From contig NZ_CANLOZ010000004.1 of NCBI RefSeq assembly GCF_947492965.1, positions 310,001 through 374,000 on the forward strand: a stretch of DNA of 64,000 bases, written 5' to 3'. Positions 40,584 to 49,862 of the stretch are shown here, piece after piece (the first letter of the stretch is position 1; each line of letters opens with the position of its first letter). The stretch is from an uncultured Aquimarina sp. (GTDB lineage Bacteria > Bacteroidota > Bacteroidia > Flavobacteriales > Flavobacteriaceae). Under the pieces are notes generated by a model. It ran no database searches, was not told where the DNA came from, and saw only the letters and a list, made by a program, of their open reading frames with translations. Made by a program: the position numbers and the translations under genes.

Positions 40584-42155
40584 TTACGATGCTTTTTTTC
40601 TTTTTCTATACTGACTAAATCCAATCCAACCCACTAATGCAATTAAGAAATAATAGAAATAAGATACTGGTTCGCCATTACCACCTACAGTAGTAAATAA
40701 GCGTTTCCATCTTATTTTATTTAAAAATCCTTTCGCATTACTATCCCAGCTCATCCATACGAATACTGGTTTCCCTACCACATGATTTGCAGGGACATAT
40801 CCCCAAACTCTACTATCTTCACTATTATGACGATTATCTCCCATCATCCAATAGTAATCTTGTTTAAAGGTGTAACTATCAATAGGATTTCCGTTAAGTA
40901 GTATTTGAGATCCTTTTACGGTTAGTTTGTTCTCAATTCCCATTTCAGAACCTTCATAAACTTCTATAATTCTTCGGTATAATGAAAAACTCTTTAGGTC
41001 TATCTTTACCGTTTTCCCCTCTTCAGGAATATAAATAGGACCGAAGTTATCGTTATTCCAGTTTACTTTTCCATTATTAGGGAAGATACCAGGATCTTTT
41101 TCTCCTTTAGGTTGTATTCTTCTTTTTAATTCAGAAACTCCTGGCTTATTTTTGAACTTTTCAGCATTTTCCTCTGTCAAGAATACAAAAGGGCGCTGCA
41201 AATCTCCGTCAAAACCAATTTCACCAGGTTTTATTTTATAACGATCATATAACACATCTTGGGTAAAATCACCTCCTTTTTTCTTAAAAGAATATGTAAA
41301 CTGAATATCCGCTCGATCAGGTAATTCGGTTTGTTCTCCATTTATATGCACATATCCATCTACTACAGATAACGAATCACCAGGCACGCCTACACACCGT
41401 TTTACATAATTAGACTTTTTATCTATAGGTTTATAAACATGAATTCCAGAAGGGTCTCTAAAGAATCGTACTGTGTCCACTGGCCAGCTGAATACTACAA
41501 TATCATTACGTTTAATTTTCTGAAAACCTGGTAGTCTAAAATATGGATATTGAATATCGCTATTGTAGGATTTAGTTTTGACTAACGGTATCGTATCATG
41601 CACCATAGGAAATGAAACCGATGTCATAGGTGTTCTGGCACCGTAATGAAATTTACTTACGAATAAGAAGTCTCCTACTAATAAAGTTCTTTCTAAAGAG
41701 CCAGTTGGTATGGTATAGGGTTGCATGAAATAGGTGTGTACCAAGGTTGCTGCTACAACCGCGAATAGAATAGAACTAATCCATTCTCCCGTTCCTGTTT
41801 TGGGTTTCAAGTCTCTATCTGGAATGTGAGTTACATCGAGCATATAATTCACATAATAGATGTAAAATCCTAAAGTAACTATTACCAATATCGTATCCGC
41901 GGTAGTATTTTTTCCAAAACTCCTAATAGTTTCTACCCAGATAACAGGTAGCATAATTACATTAATTACAGGAATAAACAATAAAATTACCCACCACCAA
42001 GGACGATTAATTATTTTCATTAGTACCACAGCGTTGTAAACAGGTACACCTGCTTCCCAAGCTTTCCTTCCTGCTTTAACATATAATTTCCAAGTTCCCA
42101 AGAAGTGTATTACTTGGATAGCAAGGAAAAAAATAAACCATTCCGATAGTGTCAT
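40584..42155 (-). CDS. lepB: Signal peptidase I with DUF5684-like head
   Basis: 523-residue type I signal peptidase, longer than the ~320 aa E. coli enzyme. Residues ~1-110 form a multi-helix DUF5684-type membrane head (KAGRKAWEAGVPVYNAVVLM, PWWWVILLFIPVINVIMLPV). The peptidase follows with catalytic Ser153 in PTGSLERT and catalytic Lys252 in NYVKRCVGVPGD, then MGDNRHNSEDSR and a C-terminal TM helix (YYFLIALVGWIGF). A ~140-residue insert lies between box D and the GDNR box, as is usual for Bacteroidota LepB. It cleaves secreted pre-proteins at the outer face of the inner membrane. It follows dapB (64-bp gap containing a hairpin). Confidence 0.93.
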   Translation of the reverse strand: MTLSEWFIFFLAIQVIHFLGTWKLYVKAGRKAWEAGVPVYNAVVLMKIINRPWWWVILLFIPVINVIMLPVIWVETIRSFGKNTTADTILVIVTLGFYIYYVNYMLDVTHIPDRDLKPKTGTGEWISSILFAVVAATLVHTYFMQPYTIPTGSLERTLLVGDFLFVSKFHYGARTPMTSVSFPMVHDTIPLVKTKSYNSDIQYPYFRLPGFQKIKRNDIVVFSWPVDTVRFFRDPSGIHVYKPIDKKSNYVKRCVGVPGDSLSVVDGYVHINGEQTELPDRADIQFTYSFKKKGGDFTQDVLYDRYKIKPGEIGFDGDLQRPFVFLTEENAEKFKNKPGVSELKRRIQPKGEKDPGIFPNNGKVNWNNDNFGPIYIPEEGKTVKIDLKSFSLYRRIIEVYEGSEMGIENKLTVKGSQILLNGNPIDSYTFKQDYYWMMGDNRHNSEDSRVWGYVPANHVVGKPVFVWMSWDSNAKGFLNKIRWKRLFTTVGGNGEPVSYFYYFLIALVGWIGFSQYRKRKKAS

Positions 42156-42188
42156 TCTATGTGTTTTTTTAGTATAAGTATAAGTAAC

Positions 42189-42211
42189 ACAAAAAGTGTT
42201 ACACTTTTTGT
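42189..42211. repeat. 11-bp inverted repeat between dapB and lepB
   Basis: Arms ACAAAAAGTGT and ACACTTTTTGT (42189-42199, 42201-42211) with a single central base. In RNA it would form a hairpin of about ten pairs. There is no following U-run in the direction of transcription, so it is an intra-operon processing or attenuation element, or chance. Confidence 0.45.
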
Positions 42212-42219
42212 TAGTTTAG

Positions 42220-42918
42220 TTATATTCCTAAAACGTCTTTCATTCCATAAACGCCCGTTTTACCCACAAGCCATTCTGCTGCAATTACAGCACCTAAAGC
42301 AAATCCCTGACGATTATGAGCGGTGTGTTTAATTTCAATATCATCAACGGCTGATGTGTAGGTTACAGTATGAGTTCCTGGAACATTTTCTATTCTTTTT
42401 GCAACGATAGGAATTGTTTTGTCATTACCTTGGTCTAATTGCCAATTAGTTTTAGCACTATTTTCTATGATTCCTTCTGCTAATGTTATTGCAGTACCAC
42501 TTGGTGCATCAAGTTTTTGGGTATGATGAATTTCTTCCATATGAATATTGTATCCTTCTATAGGATGCATCATCTTGGCAAGTTTTTTATTCAATTCAAA
42601 AAATAGATTTACTCCAAGACTATAATTAGAGGCGTAAATAAAGCCTCCATTTTTTTCTTTACATAAGCTAATAATTTCATCATAATGATCTAACCATCCG
42701 GTAGTTCCGGAAACGATTGGAACACCTGCTGTGAAACATTTGGTGATATTATCAACAGCAGCTGAAGGTATGCTAAAATCAATAGCGATATCAGCAACAG
42801 ATATATCATACTCGGTATCATCTTTGTCTACGGTAAGTACAATGTTATGACCTCTTTCGGTCGCAATTTTTTCAATGGTTTTACCCATCTTACCATATCC
42901 TAAAAGAGCAATATTCAT
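42220..42918 (-). CDS. dapB: 4-hydroxy-tetrahydrodipicolinate reductase
   Basis: Cytosolic NAD(P)H-dependent enzyme of lysine/diaminopimelate synthesis. 232 aa with N-terminal dinucleotide fold MNIALLGYGKMGKTIE, IDFSIPSA, SGTTGW, and the catalytic His-Lys segment EIHHTQKLDAPSGTA. Slightly shorter than the E. coli enzyme (~270 aa), as usual in Bacteroidota. Between DUF5683 and lepB in the conserved parA-to-WbqC block. Confidence 0.95.
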   Translation of the reverse strand: MNIALLGYGKMGKTIEKIATERGHNIVLTVDKDDTEYDISVADIAIDFSIPSAAVDNITKCFTAGVPIVSGTTGWLDHYDEIISLCKEKNGGFIYASNYSLGVNLFFELNKKLAKMMHPIEGYNIHMEEIHHTQKLDAPSGTAITLAEGIIENSAKTNWQLDQGNDKTIPIVAKRIENVPGTHTVTYTSAVDDIEIKHTAHNRQGFALGAVIAAEWLVGKTGVYGMKDVLGI

Positions 42919-42947
42919 ATTTTTGGTGGTTGTATTCTAATTAAAAT

Positions 42948-43559
42948 CTAAAAACTATAATTTAATGACATTCCATAGCTTGGTGTGTAATCAAATTCGT
43001 TAATATTTATTTTGGGTTGAAAAGTTAGGTCCTTTGAAACATTGAATTGTTGCAAATGCGCAGTTACATTAGCATCTATAATGTTTAATACATACAGACC
43101 TGCGGTAATTAATATTGATAATTCTTGATCCCTTCTAAACCTACGTTGTCGATCAATTAACTGTTCATCGGTTAGGACACTTAATCTATTGTTTGGATCG
43201 TCAGGGATTCCTGCTAACCTTCCTTTATAAAAATCTCGGGCTTCTAGATACAGATTATTATTAAAGGTGTAAAAGTAGATACCAGCTCCTAAGGCTCCAT
43301 ACACAATAGGAATTTTCCAATACTTTCCTGTATATGCTTGACCTAAACCTGGTAATACGGCAGAATAAAAAGCAGCTCTTGCTGGAGCAAGAGGTTCGTA
43401 AGGTTTAATTTTTTTATTTCTTTTTCTCTTTTTTTTAACAGCAACTTCTTCAGTAACTACTTTTAGCTCTTCGTTTTCATTTTCATCTTTCTCTTGAGCG
43501 AAAACGCTATGAATACAAAAGCATAGGAATAAAACGATATAAATGGATTTAATTTTCAC
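42948..43559 (-). CDS. DUF5683 outer-envelope protein
   Basis: 203-residue DUF5683 protein with signal peptide MKIKSIYIVLFLCFCIHSVFAQ, an acidic/Lys-rich stretch (VKKKRKRNKKIKPYEP), then the family core ARAAFYSAVLPGLGQAYTGKYWKIPIVYG and a hydrophobic/beta C-terminal part (YGMSLNYSF). It is probably anchored at the inner or outer membrane. The GTG at 43559 is used; a TTG two codons upstream is an alternative. Either way it overlaps the parB 3' end by about 11-17 bp, indicating coupled translation. Confidence 0.85.
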   Translation of the reverse strand: MKIKSIYIVLFLCFCIHSVFAQEKDENENEELKVVTEEVAVKKKRKRNKKIKPYEPLAPARAAFYSAVLPGLGQAYTGKYWKIPIVYGALGAGIYFYTFNNNLYLEARDFYKGRLAGIPDDPNNRLSVLTDEQLIDRQRRFRRDQELSILITAGLYVLNIIDANVTAHLQQFNVSKDLTFQPKININEFDYTPSYGMSLNYSF

Positions 43560-44454
43560 TATCAATAAGTTTCTTTAGGCGTTTAAAATCTTCTTCAGAA
43601 GAAAACGGGATGATTAATTTCCCTCGTCCGTTACTGGAAACTTTAACATCTATTTTAGCTCCAAAATATTCCGAAAAATCTTTAATTCCTTTTAAGATAT
43701 ATTGAGGCGCCTTTTGTTCAGTTTTTTCAGTAGCAGGTTTTTCTTCCTTGTTGTTTAAAGACCTAACTAATTTTTCAGTGTTACGGACTGATAAAGAATC
43801 TCCAATAATTTTTTCGTAGATATCTAATTGTTGTTGTTTGCTTTCTACATTTATTAAAGCTCTTCCGTGACCCATTGAGATAAAACCATCTCTAATACCA
43901 GTTTGTACAATAGGATCTAATTTTAGTAGTCTTAGGTAATTAGCAATAGTTGATCTCTTTTTACCTACACGATCACTTAATTGTTCTTGAGTTAGCTTAA
44001 TTTCATCTATTAATCTTTGATATGATAATGCAATCTCTATGGGATCTAAATCCTGACGCTGAATGTTTTCAACCAGTGCCATGGTAAGAGATTCCTGATC
44101 GTCAGCAATACGAATGTAAGCTGGTATTGTTTTTAATCCTACTAATTTAGAAGCACGAAAACGTCTTTCACCACTGACTAATTGGTATTTGTCGAAATCT
44201 AATTTACGAACTGTTATTGGTTGAATTACACCAATTTCTTTGATGGAGGTAGCTAGTTCCTGTAGTGTTTCGTCATTAAAACTTGTACGTGGTTGGAAAG
44301 GATTTACATCAATACTTCCCAAATCTAATTCTATAATATTTCCAACAACTTTATCAGCATTTTTATCATCTGCTGATTTTATATCATTTTCAGGATCTTT
44401 CAATAAAGCTGATAATCCTCTTCCTAAAGCCTGTTTTTTCGTTGCCTTCGCCAT
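43549..44454 (-). CDS. parB: Chromosome partitioning protein ParB
   Basis: 301-residue ParB/Spo0J-type CTP-dependent clamp that loads on parS. The N-terminal head is ALGRGLSALL, and the CTPase/ParB box has NPFQPR, GVIQPITVR and SGERRFRAS. The helix-turn-helix is LTQEQLSDRVGKKRSTIANYLRLL, followed by MGHGRALI. The C-terminal dimerisation part is shorter and less conserved. Directly downstream of parA (6-bp gap). No consensus parS could be recognised in the window. Confidence 0.94.
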   Translation of the reverse strand: MAKATKKQALGRGLSALLKDPENDIKSADDKNADKVVGNIIELDLGSIDVNPFQPRTSFNDETLQELATSIKEIGVIQPITVRKLDFDKYQLVSGERRFRASKLVGLKTIPAYIRIADDQESLTMALVENIQRQDLDPIEIALSYQRLIDEIKLTQEQLSDRVGKKRSTIANYLRLLKLDPIVQTGIRDGFISMGHGRALINVESKQQQLDIYEKIIGDSLSVRNTEKLVRSLNNKEEKPATEKTEQKAPQYILKGIKDFSEYFGAKIDVKVSSNGRGKLIIPFSSEEDFKRLKKLIDSEN

Positions 44455-44460
44455 AAATCC

Positions 44461-45225
44461 TTAACTATTTTTCTTTATAATCTCGTGCGCCAAACTTAAA
44501 TAATTACTTGCTCCTTTACTAGCAGCATCATAATTAATTATACTCTCACCATAACTTGGGGCTTCACTTAAACGTATATTTCTCTGAATGATTGTTTTAA
44601 ATACCATTTCATTGAAATGCTTTTGCACTTCTTCAACAACTTGATTAGATAAACGTAATCTAGAATCATACATGGTTAATAACAATCCTTCGATATCAAG
44701 TTGTTCATTATGAATTTTTTGAACACTTTTAATCGTGTTTAATAATTTACCTAATCCCTCAAGCGCAAAATATTCACATTGGATAGGAATAATTACCGAA
44801 TCTGAAGCTGTAAGTGCATTTAGCGTTAAAAGACCTAATGAAGGAGCGCAATCGATTAAAATATAATCATATTCCGACTTTAAGTCATTTACAGCTTTTT
44901 TAAGCATATATTCTCTTTCATCCTTATCCACCAATTCAATTTCAATAGCAACCAGATCGATATGAGCTGGTATAATATCTACATTCGGAGAAGTGGTTTC
45001 TAATACAGCTTCAGAAGGATTGATAGTATGTTCGAGGATTTGATAGGTTCCTTTTTCGATACTTTCAACATCTAACCCTAATCCAGATGTAGCATTCGCT
45101 TGTGGATCGGCGTCTATTAGTAACACTTTTTTCTCTAGTACTCCTAGAGAAGCTGCTAAATTTACAGAGGTGGTTGTTTTACCAACACCACCCTTTTGAT
45201 TGGCAATCGCTATTATTTTACCCAT
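44461..45225 (-). CDS. parA: Chromosome partitioning ATPase ParA/Soj
   Basis: 254-residue Soj-like Walker ATPase that positions ParB-parS complexes on the nucleoid. Deviant Walker A is NQKGGVGKTTTSVNLA, switch I is DADPQANATSGLG, and Walker B is YILIDCAPSLGLLTLNAL. The start is the ATG before GKIIAIANQKGG; an upstream ATG would add 12 unusual residues. It heads the parA-parB-DUF5683-dapB-lepB-WbqC-DUF6122 run and is preceded by the terminator of the neighbouring barrel-protein gene. Confidence 0.95.
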   Translation of the reverse strand: MGKIIAIANQKGGVGKTTTSVNLAASLGVLEKKVLLIDADPQANATSGLGLDVESIEKGTYQILEHTINPSEAVLETTSPNVDIIPAHIDLVAIEIELVDKDEREYMLKKAVNDLKSEYDYILIDCAPSLGLLTLNALTASDSVIIPIQCEYFALEGLGKLLNTIKSVQKIHNEQLDIEGLLLTMYDSRLRLSNQVVEEVQKHFNEMVFKTIIQRNIRLSEAPSYGESIINYDAASKGASNYLSLAHEIIKKNS

Positions 45226-45303
45226 AGGGGGAGATTTGGATTTTAAGCGATAAAAATACAATTAATTATACATTATAAAAATGAAAAATGTTAACAGTGT
45301 TTA

Positions 45304-45335
45304 ATAAAAAAAGACCGTCTTTTGGAACGGCCTTC
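45304..45335 (-). terminator. Intrinsic terminator of the outer-membrane barrel gene
   Basis: On the minus strand, AAGGCCGT/ACGGTCTT arms (one G-T wobble; 45334-45327 with 45318-45311) are followed by a run of T. It lies 23 bp after the stop at 45358 and insulates the parA unit. Confidence 0.82.
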
Positions 45336-45357
45336 TATATAAGCGATTAATCAAAGT

Positions 45358-46569
45358 TTATAGATCGAAACTATATCCAGTTTTTACATAAAAAGTATTA
45401 GTAGCATATGACGCTCCAAAATAGTCTAAGAAATCTCCAATTCTTTCATAACCTAACTTGATAAGGATATTATTTTTTGATGTTACAGCATATGAAGTAC
45501 TAAATTCTATTGCAAATCCTGAAGAAGCACTAGAAATAGGTATTTCGAAATCTTCATATAAATATTCTTCAACACCTTCATTATCAATTCTTAGATAAGC
45601 ACTGTCTTTATTTAGTAATCTACTATTTATATAGAATATCCCCAGACTAGGATTTAATTTTCTCTTGGACTTGTTTAGATTGTAGTGTATTCCAAGCTTA
45701 ATATTTATTGTTTTAGGATTTATTTTTGTAGTTCTGTAATTACCAATAAGAACGTCGTTATTTCTGAAATAAGCAGTTTCGGAATTTACAGAATTGTATG
45801 AAATTCCAGTGGATAAGGATGTTCTAGAATTAAATATAGTGGGAGTATAGACATAGGTAAGACCAACAGTAGGGGAAAAAGAGTTATCGAAGTCTTTTCC
45901 TCGGACACGGTCTCCTTTTTCTCTAATCGAAGTGAAATTTATCCCTGCTTCAATAAAAATGGTGTGATAGTCAGTTCTGTTTAGTCTTTCAGATGTAAAA
46001 GACACTTCACTTACACAATTATTGTATGTTGTAAATGCTTTGGATAAACTACTTAATGTTAATCTTATTTGATTTGTTTTACCATTCATTTCTGTGCAAT
46101 CATTAAACTCAAAGTTTAATATTCCTACGTATCGTTTCAGTTGGAACTGTCCTTTTTGTAGATCTCCTTCATTTCTGGTTATGATATCTAATTCCTTTAA
46201 ACCAGACTTTTCAGATTTTAGAAAATACCTATTATCTCTATTTTCGTCTTTATAAAGCAAAAGGTTCGCTTTTCCCTCGATTATTACCTCCATAAAGATT
46301 GCTTTTAAACCTAGCTTTTCGGAGATTACTTTTTTATTTACATTATCAAGTTTGTAAGAATTAATTTGGTTGGGGGTGAATTGTGTTAGCTCACTATTTA
46401 CTGATTCTTTATAAAAAACTTTATTTGTATTGGTTTCATTTAGAAATTGAATTAATCCTTTTTTTTCTTGACCATTTTTAAGTTGGATTATTCCTGGTTC
46501 AAACTCATTTTGACCAAAAATCATTGAACTCATTAAGAGAATAGTTACTATTACAATAGTATTTTTCAT
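45358..46569 (-). CDS. Outer-membrane beta-barrel protein, hypothetical
   Basis: 403-residue secreted protein (signal MKNTIVIVTILLMSSMIFGQ). The first part (~22-200) is a domain beginning PGIIQLKNGQEKKGLIQF, seen in some flavobacterial proteins; the second (~215-403) has alternating strands and an aromatic C-terminus (FYVKTGYSFDL) typical of an outer-membrane barrel. Two conserved-looking cysteines (NDCTE, YNNCV) may be bridged. The chosen ATG opens on the signal peptide; the frame stays open upstream but gives an implausible head. Monocistronic between two terminators. Role unknown. Confidence 0.72.
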   Translation of the reverse strand: MKNTIVIVTILLMSSMIFGQNEFEPGIIQLKNGQEKKGLIQFLNETNTNKVFYKESVNSELTQFTPNQINSYKLDNVNKKVISEKLGLKAIFMEVIIEGKANLLLYKDENRDNRYFLKSEKSGLKELDIITRNEGDLQKGQFQLKRYVGILNFEFNDCTEMNGKTNQIRLTLSSLSKAFTTYNNCVSEVSFTSERLNRTDYHTIFIEAGINFTSIREKGDRVRGKDFDNSFSPTVGLTYVYTPTIFNSRTSLSTGISYNSVNSETAYFRNNDVLIGNYRTTKINPKTINIKLGIHYNLNKSKRKLNPSLGIFYINSRLLNKDSAYLRIDNEGVEEYLYEDFEIPISSASSGFAIEFSTSYAVTSKNNILIKLGYERIGDFLDYFGASYATNTFYVKTGYSFDL

Positions 46570-46650
46570 GTTGTTTTGTTTATCATTTCCTTTTAGTGTC
46601 ACTATTGTTGATTTTGTTACTTCAAAAAATGATGTTTTTATAAAGAAATA

Positions 46651-46688
46651 GAAAAAGAAAAAGGCCATCAGTTGTAACTGATGACCTT
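46651..46688 (-). terminator. Intrinsic terminator of the M16 peptidase gene
   Basis: Minus-strand stem AAGGTCATCAG/CTGATGGCCTT (11 bp, one wobble; 46688-46678 with 46671-46661), 6-nt loop, followed by T-rich sequence. It lies 22 bp after the M16 stop. Confidence 0.83.
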
Positions 46689-46710
46689 GTGGATGATTAA
46701 TAGGTGAAAT

Positions 46711-49578
46711 TTATTTTTTTTCGGGCATCAACACTCCCAGGATATATCCTGCATCTACATATTTTTTAGCAACATCCTGAATGTCTTTTTGTGTTAATTT
46801 CTCAACGGCCTCTGTATAACTTTCTTTACTTTCAAATGGGATTTTATTGTAATCCGCATTTTGTAAGTTAGACAGCCAAAAAGAATTTTGTTTGCTACTT
46901 TCTTTATAATCCAATAATCTAGATTCTTTGATTTTCGCTAGGTCTTTTTCAGTTGGTCCATCATTAATGATCTTTTTAACTTCTGCTATGGCAGCATCTG
47001 TAAGTTTTGTTACATTTTCAGGCCCACAAGGGAAAGATATAGAAAAACGATATCCACTATATCCACCAGAAGGTCCTATTTTGTACATATTACCTCTGGC
47101 ACCAACACCATATACTCCACCTTCTTCTTCACGAAGTTTTTCAACTAATTTTATACTAAGAATTTCTCCTAAAGCAGCAATAGAAAGACTTTCCGATTTA
47201 TTATAAGGTGTTTCTCCTCTCCAAATAATGTTTACCATACTTTTTGGATCAGTTCCTTTATAGATTGTTTTTTCGTGTGCACCAGAAAGAGGTCTAAAAT
47301 CACTTGTTTTATAGGTTTCTTCTTTTCCAGTGTCTGGTAAACTTCCTATGTATTTCTCTGCATATGACTTTAATTTTTCTTCATCAATGTTTCCGACGAA
47401 ATAGAAATTGAAACCTCCAGCTCCAGCGAATCGTTCTTTATATTTTTGATAAGCTAAATCGTAATTTGTAGCATCTAGTTTTTCTGCAGTTGGAAATCCT
47501 ATATACCTTGGATTTTTTCCAAATTGGAACTTTCCAAATTCTTCTCTGAAATAGTTTTGAGGATTAGACAAGTAATTTGCTAAGAAACCTTTTGTTTTTG
47601 CTTGATCCGATCTAAAAGCTTTTTCATCTTTATTTACATCCGTAAAGTATAAATGTACTTGTTGGAATAAGGTTTCTAAATCTTTTGGTGTTGTTGATCC
47701 GTTAAAACCTTCGGATAATGAGCTAATATAAGGGCGTACTCTCGCTATTTTACCAGCCATCACCTTATTCATGTCATTTAGGGATAACCCTCCCAATCCT
47801 GTTTGAGCAATACTTCCTAATCCATGAGCGATTTGAAGATAATCTTCGGTAGAGAATAAAGAGCTTCCTCCGTAACTAAATGCAGAAAACAGAATTTCAT
47901 CATTTTTAAAATCTGTTTTTTTATAGATGATTTTAGCACCATTATTTAGCGTTAATGTAGTCACATCTAATTCTTTATTGTAATCTGAAGAAACTACTTT
48001 GCCAGGTGTAGGTGTTTTTTCTAATAAATTTTCTCTGACCTTTTTGTCTTTATAATCTTCTATAGGAGTATTTTTCACCTCTTCAAGAAGGCTTAATATT
48101 TCTTCCTTAGTAACTTTCTTTAGTCCTTCTTTTTCAGGACCTGTCATGACAACAGCACGATTGTCATCATGTATGAAGTTTTTAATAAGACTATTTGCCT
48201 CCTTTAATGTAATTGTAGGTAGCTGCTCCATCGTATACTTATATTCCCATTCGATTCCAGGAATAGGTTCCTGTACCAAAAAGTTGTTTATATACTCTCC
48301 CACAATTCTGCCTGATTCTCTTTTATCTCTGTCTTTAAACTGTTTTTCCCAACGAGCAACGATATCTTTTTTTGCACGTTCTAACTCTCCTTGTTTAAAT
48401 CCATATTCTTGAACGCGTTTATTTTCCTGCAAAATAACCTTTAGCGCATTTAATTGTCCAGTTTCTGGAGTCATAGCAAAGGATTGATATGCTTTGCGGT
48501 TACGAGCAAAAGTTCCACTATGACTACTAAAAGCAAATACAAAAGGCGGGTTAGGAGTGTTACGTAATTCATCCAAACGATTATTCATCATTTGACTAAA
48601 GATGGATTTAATCAATTGATTTCTGTAATCAATTTCATTAGACATTGGAGTGCTTAACTCCTTATCTTTATACATGATTCTAACAATAGAATTAGAGGCT
48701 TCTTTGTCAGAAGCAACAGCTATTAGCGTTTCTTCGTGGTTAGGAGTATCAAATACTTCTCTTTTTGGAGGGTTTTCAGGCATTTTAATTCCACCAAAAT
48801 GATCTTTAATTTTTTTCTCTAATGTCGCAACATCTAGATCTCCTACAGCAACAACTGCCATTAAATCTGGCCTATACCAATCTCTATAAAAACTTCTTAC
48901 ATCTTCATATTTAAAATTTTCTAGTACCTCTTTAGTTCCTATTGGTAAACGTTCGGAATATTTAGAATTATAAGCGATAATTGGCAAGTATTGCTGAAGC
49001 ATACGTTCTTCCGCTCCTTTTCCTAATCGATATTCTTCTAAAACTACACCTCTTTCTCCATCGATGCCTTCTTCTGTAAGCTCAGCATTGTGAGCCCAAT
49101 CCTCTATAATTTGAAATCCTTTTTCTAGTTTTTCTGGATCATCACTTGGAATTGGTAAGATATAAACCGTTTGATCAAAACTGGTATATGCATTTAGGTC
49201 TGCGCCAAATTTTACTCCAATGGTTTGTAGATAATCTACTAGATCATTTTTTTTGAAGTTTTTAGTGCCGTTAAAATTCATATGCTCCATAAAATGGGCC
49301 AATCCTAACTGCTTTTCATTTTCTAAAATGGAACCTGCATTTACAACAAGTCTCAATTCTACTTTATCTTCTGGTTTTCCGTTGTTTCGTATATAGTAGG
49401 TTAGACCATTTTCTAATTTCCCAACTTTCACATCAGGATCAACTGGAATTTTGGCATTGTTCTTAAGTTGAGCAGAGGTTTTTAATTCTTTATCTGCCGT
49501 TGTTTGAGCTATTCCTAAGAGTGGTAAACACCATAGAAAGACTCCTAAGAATACATTAAAGATTTTTTTTCTAGTCAT
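46711..49578 (-). CDS. M16 family zinc peptidase (pitrilysin/insulinase-like, 955 aa)
   Basis: Secreted (signal peptide ~1-24) M16 peptidase with two full halves. The N-terminal half has the inverted zinc motif HFMEH (His95-His99) and the distal Glu in GERGVVLEEYRLG (Glu175), so it is catalytically competent. The C-terminal half lacks HxxEH but has the substrate-binding R/Y segment (RGETPYNKSESL; KLREEEGGVYGVGARG). A clam-shell chamber for short peptides in the periplasm is expected from the family. Monocistronic: it is preceded by an inverted repeat and a 284-bp gap and followed by its own terminator. Confidence 0.9.
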   Translation of the reverse strand: MTRKKIFNVFLGVFLWCLPLLGIAQTTADKELKTSAQLKNNAKIPVDPDVKVGKLENGLTYYIRNNGKPEDKVELRLVVNAGSILENEKQLGLAHFMEHMNFNGTKNFKKNDLVDYLQTIGVKFGADLNAYTSFDQTVYILPIPSDDPEKLEKGFQIIEDWAHNAELTEEGIDGERGVVLEEYRLGKGAEERMLQQYLPIIAYNSKYSERLPIGTKEVLENFKYEDVRSFYRDWYRPDLMAVVAVGDLDVATLEKKIKDHFGGIKMPENPPKREVFDTPNHEETLIAVASDKEASNSIVRIMYKDKELSTPMSNEIDYRNQLIKSIFSQMMNNRLDELRNTPNPPFVFAFSSHSGTFARNRKAYQSFAMTPETGQLNALKVILQENKRVQEYGFKQGELERAKKDIVARWEKQFKDRDKRESGRIVGEYINNFLVQEPIPGIEWEYKYTMEQLPTITLKEANSLIKNFIHDDNRAVVMTGPEKEGLKKVTKEEILSLLEEVKNTPIEDYKDKKVRENLLEKTPTPGKVVSSDYNKELDVTTLTLNNGAKIIYKKTDFKNDEILFSAFSYGGSSLFSTEDYLQIAHGLGSIAQTGLGGLSLNDMNKVMAGKIARVRPYISSLSEGFNGSTTPKDLETLFQQVHLYFTDVNKDEKAFRSDQAKTKGFLANYLSNPQNYFREEFGKFQFGKNPRYIGFPTAEKLDATNYDLAYQKYKERFAGAGGFNFYFVGNIDEEKLKSYAEKYIGSLPDTGKEETYKTSDFRPLSGAHEKTIYKGTDPKSMVNIIWRGETPYNKSESLSIAALGEILSIKLVEKLREEEGGVYGVGARGNMYKIGPSGGYSGYRFSISFPCGPENVTKLTDAAIAEVKKIINDGPTEKDLAKIKESRLLDYKESSKQNSFWLSNLQNADYNKIPFESKESYTEAVEKLTQKDIQDVAKKYVDAGYILGVLMPEKK

Positions 49579-49653
49579 AGATGATTTGTAAAAAATGAAT
49601 TAATTAGTTTCAGTAACCGCCTAAAAATAGGAAAACTTTTACAATTCAACTAT

Positions 49654-49677
49654 TTTTTTAGTTGAATGTTTTAGCGA
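49654..49677. repeat. 9-bp inverted repeat upstream of the M16 gene
   Basis: Arms ATTCAACTA and TAGTTGAAT (49654-49662, 49669-49677) with a T6 spacer, 76 bp upstream of the M16 start. Could be an operator or an RNA hairpin in the leader. No recognised family. Confidence 0.4.
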
Positions 49678-49795
49678 TACCTATTTCAAGTTAGAGTGTA
49701 TGAATTATATTTTTCTCCGATTTAAAGCAGGATGAAAGTTATATAATTCCATTAGTAAGTGTCATTACAAGTCCATTTGTTACCCTCTTTTGTAA

Positions 49796-49833
49796 ATAAA
49801 AAAACTGGATATCATTTTCATGGTATCCAGTTT
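49796..49833 (-). terminator. Intrinsic terminator of the SDR gene
   Basis: Minus-strand arms AAACTGGATA/TATCCAGTTT (49833-49824 with 49811-49802) followed by a T-run. It lies about 30 bp after the SDR stop. Confidence 0.78.
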
Positions 49834-49862
49834 ATATCAGATTTTAAAATCTTTACTGCAGT

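Noticed and set aside
43500-45300. Search for a parS site near parAB
   Set aside because: No match to the canonical TGTTTCACGTGAAACA-type palindrome was found here or elsewhere in the window; CACGTG near 2444 is inside a gene and not flanked correctly.
46570-46668. 33-residue extension of the outer-membrane barrel protein
   Set aside because: It would place a phenylalanine-rich head before a clear signal peptide and overlap the M16 terminator.
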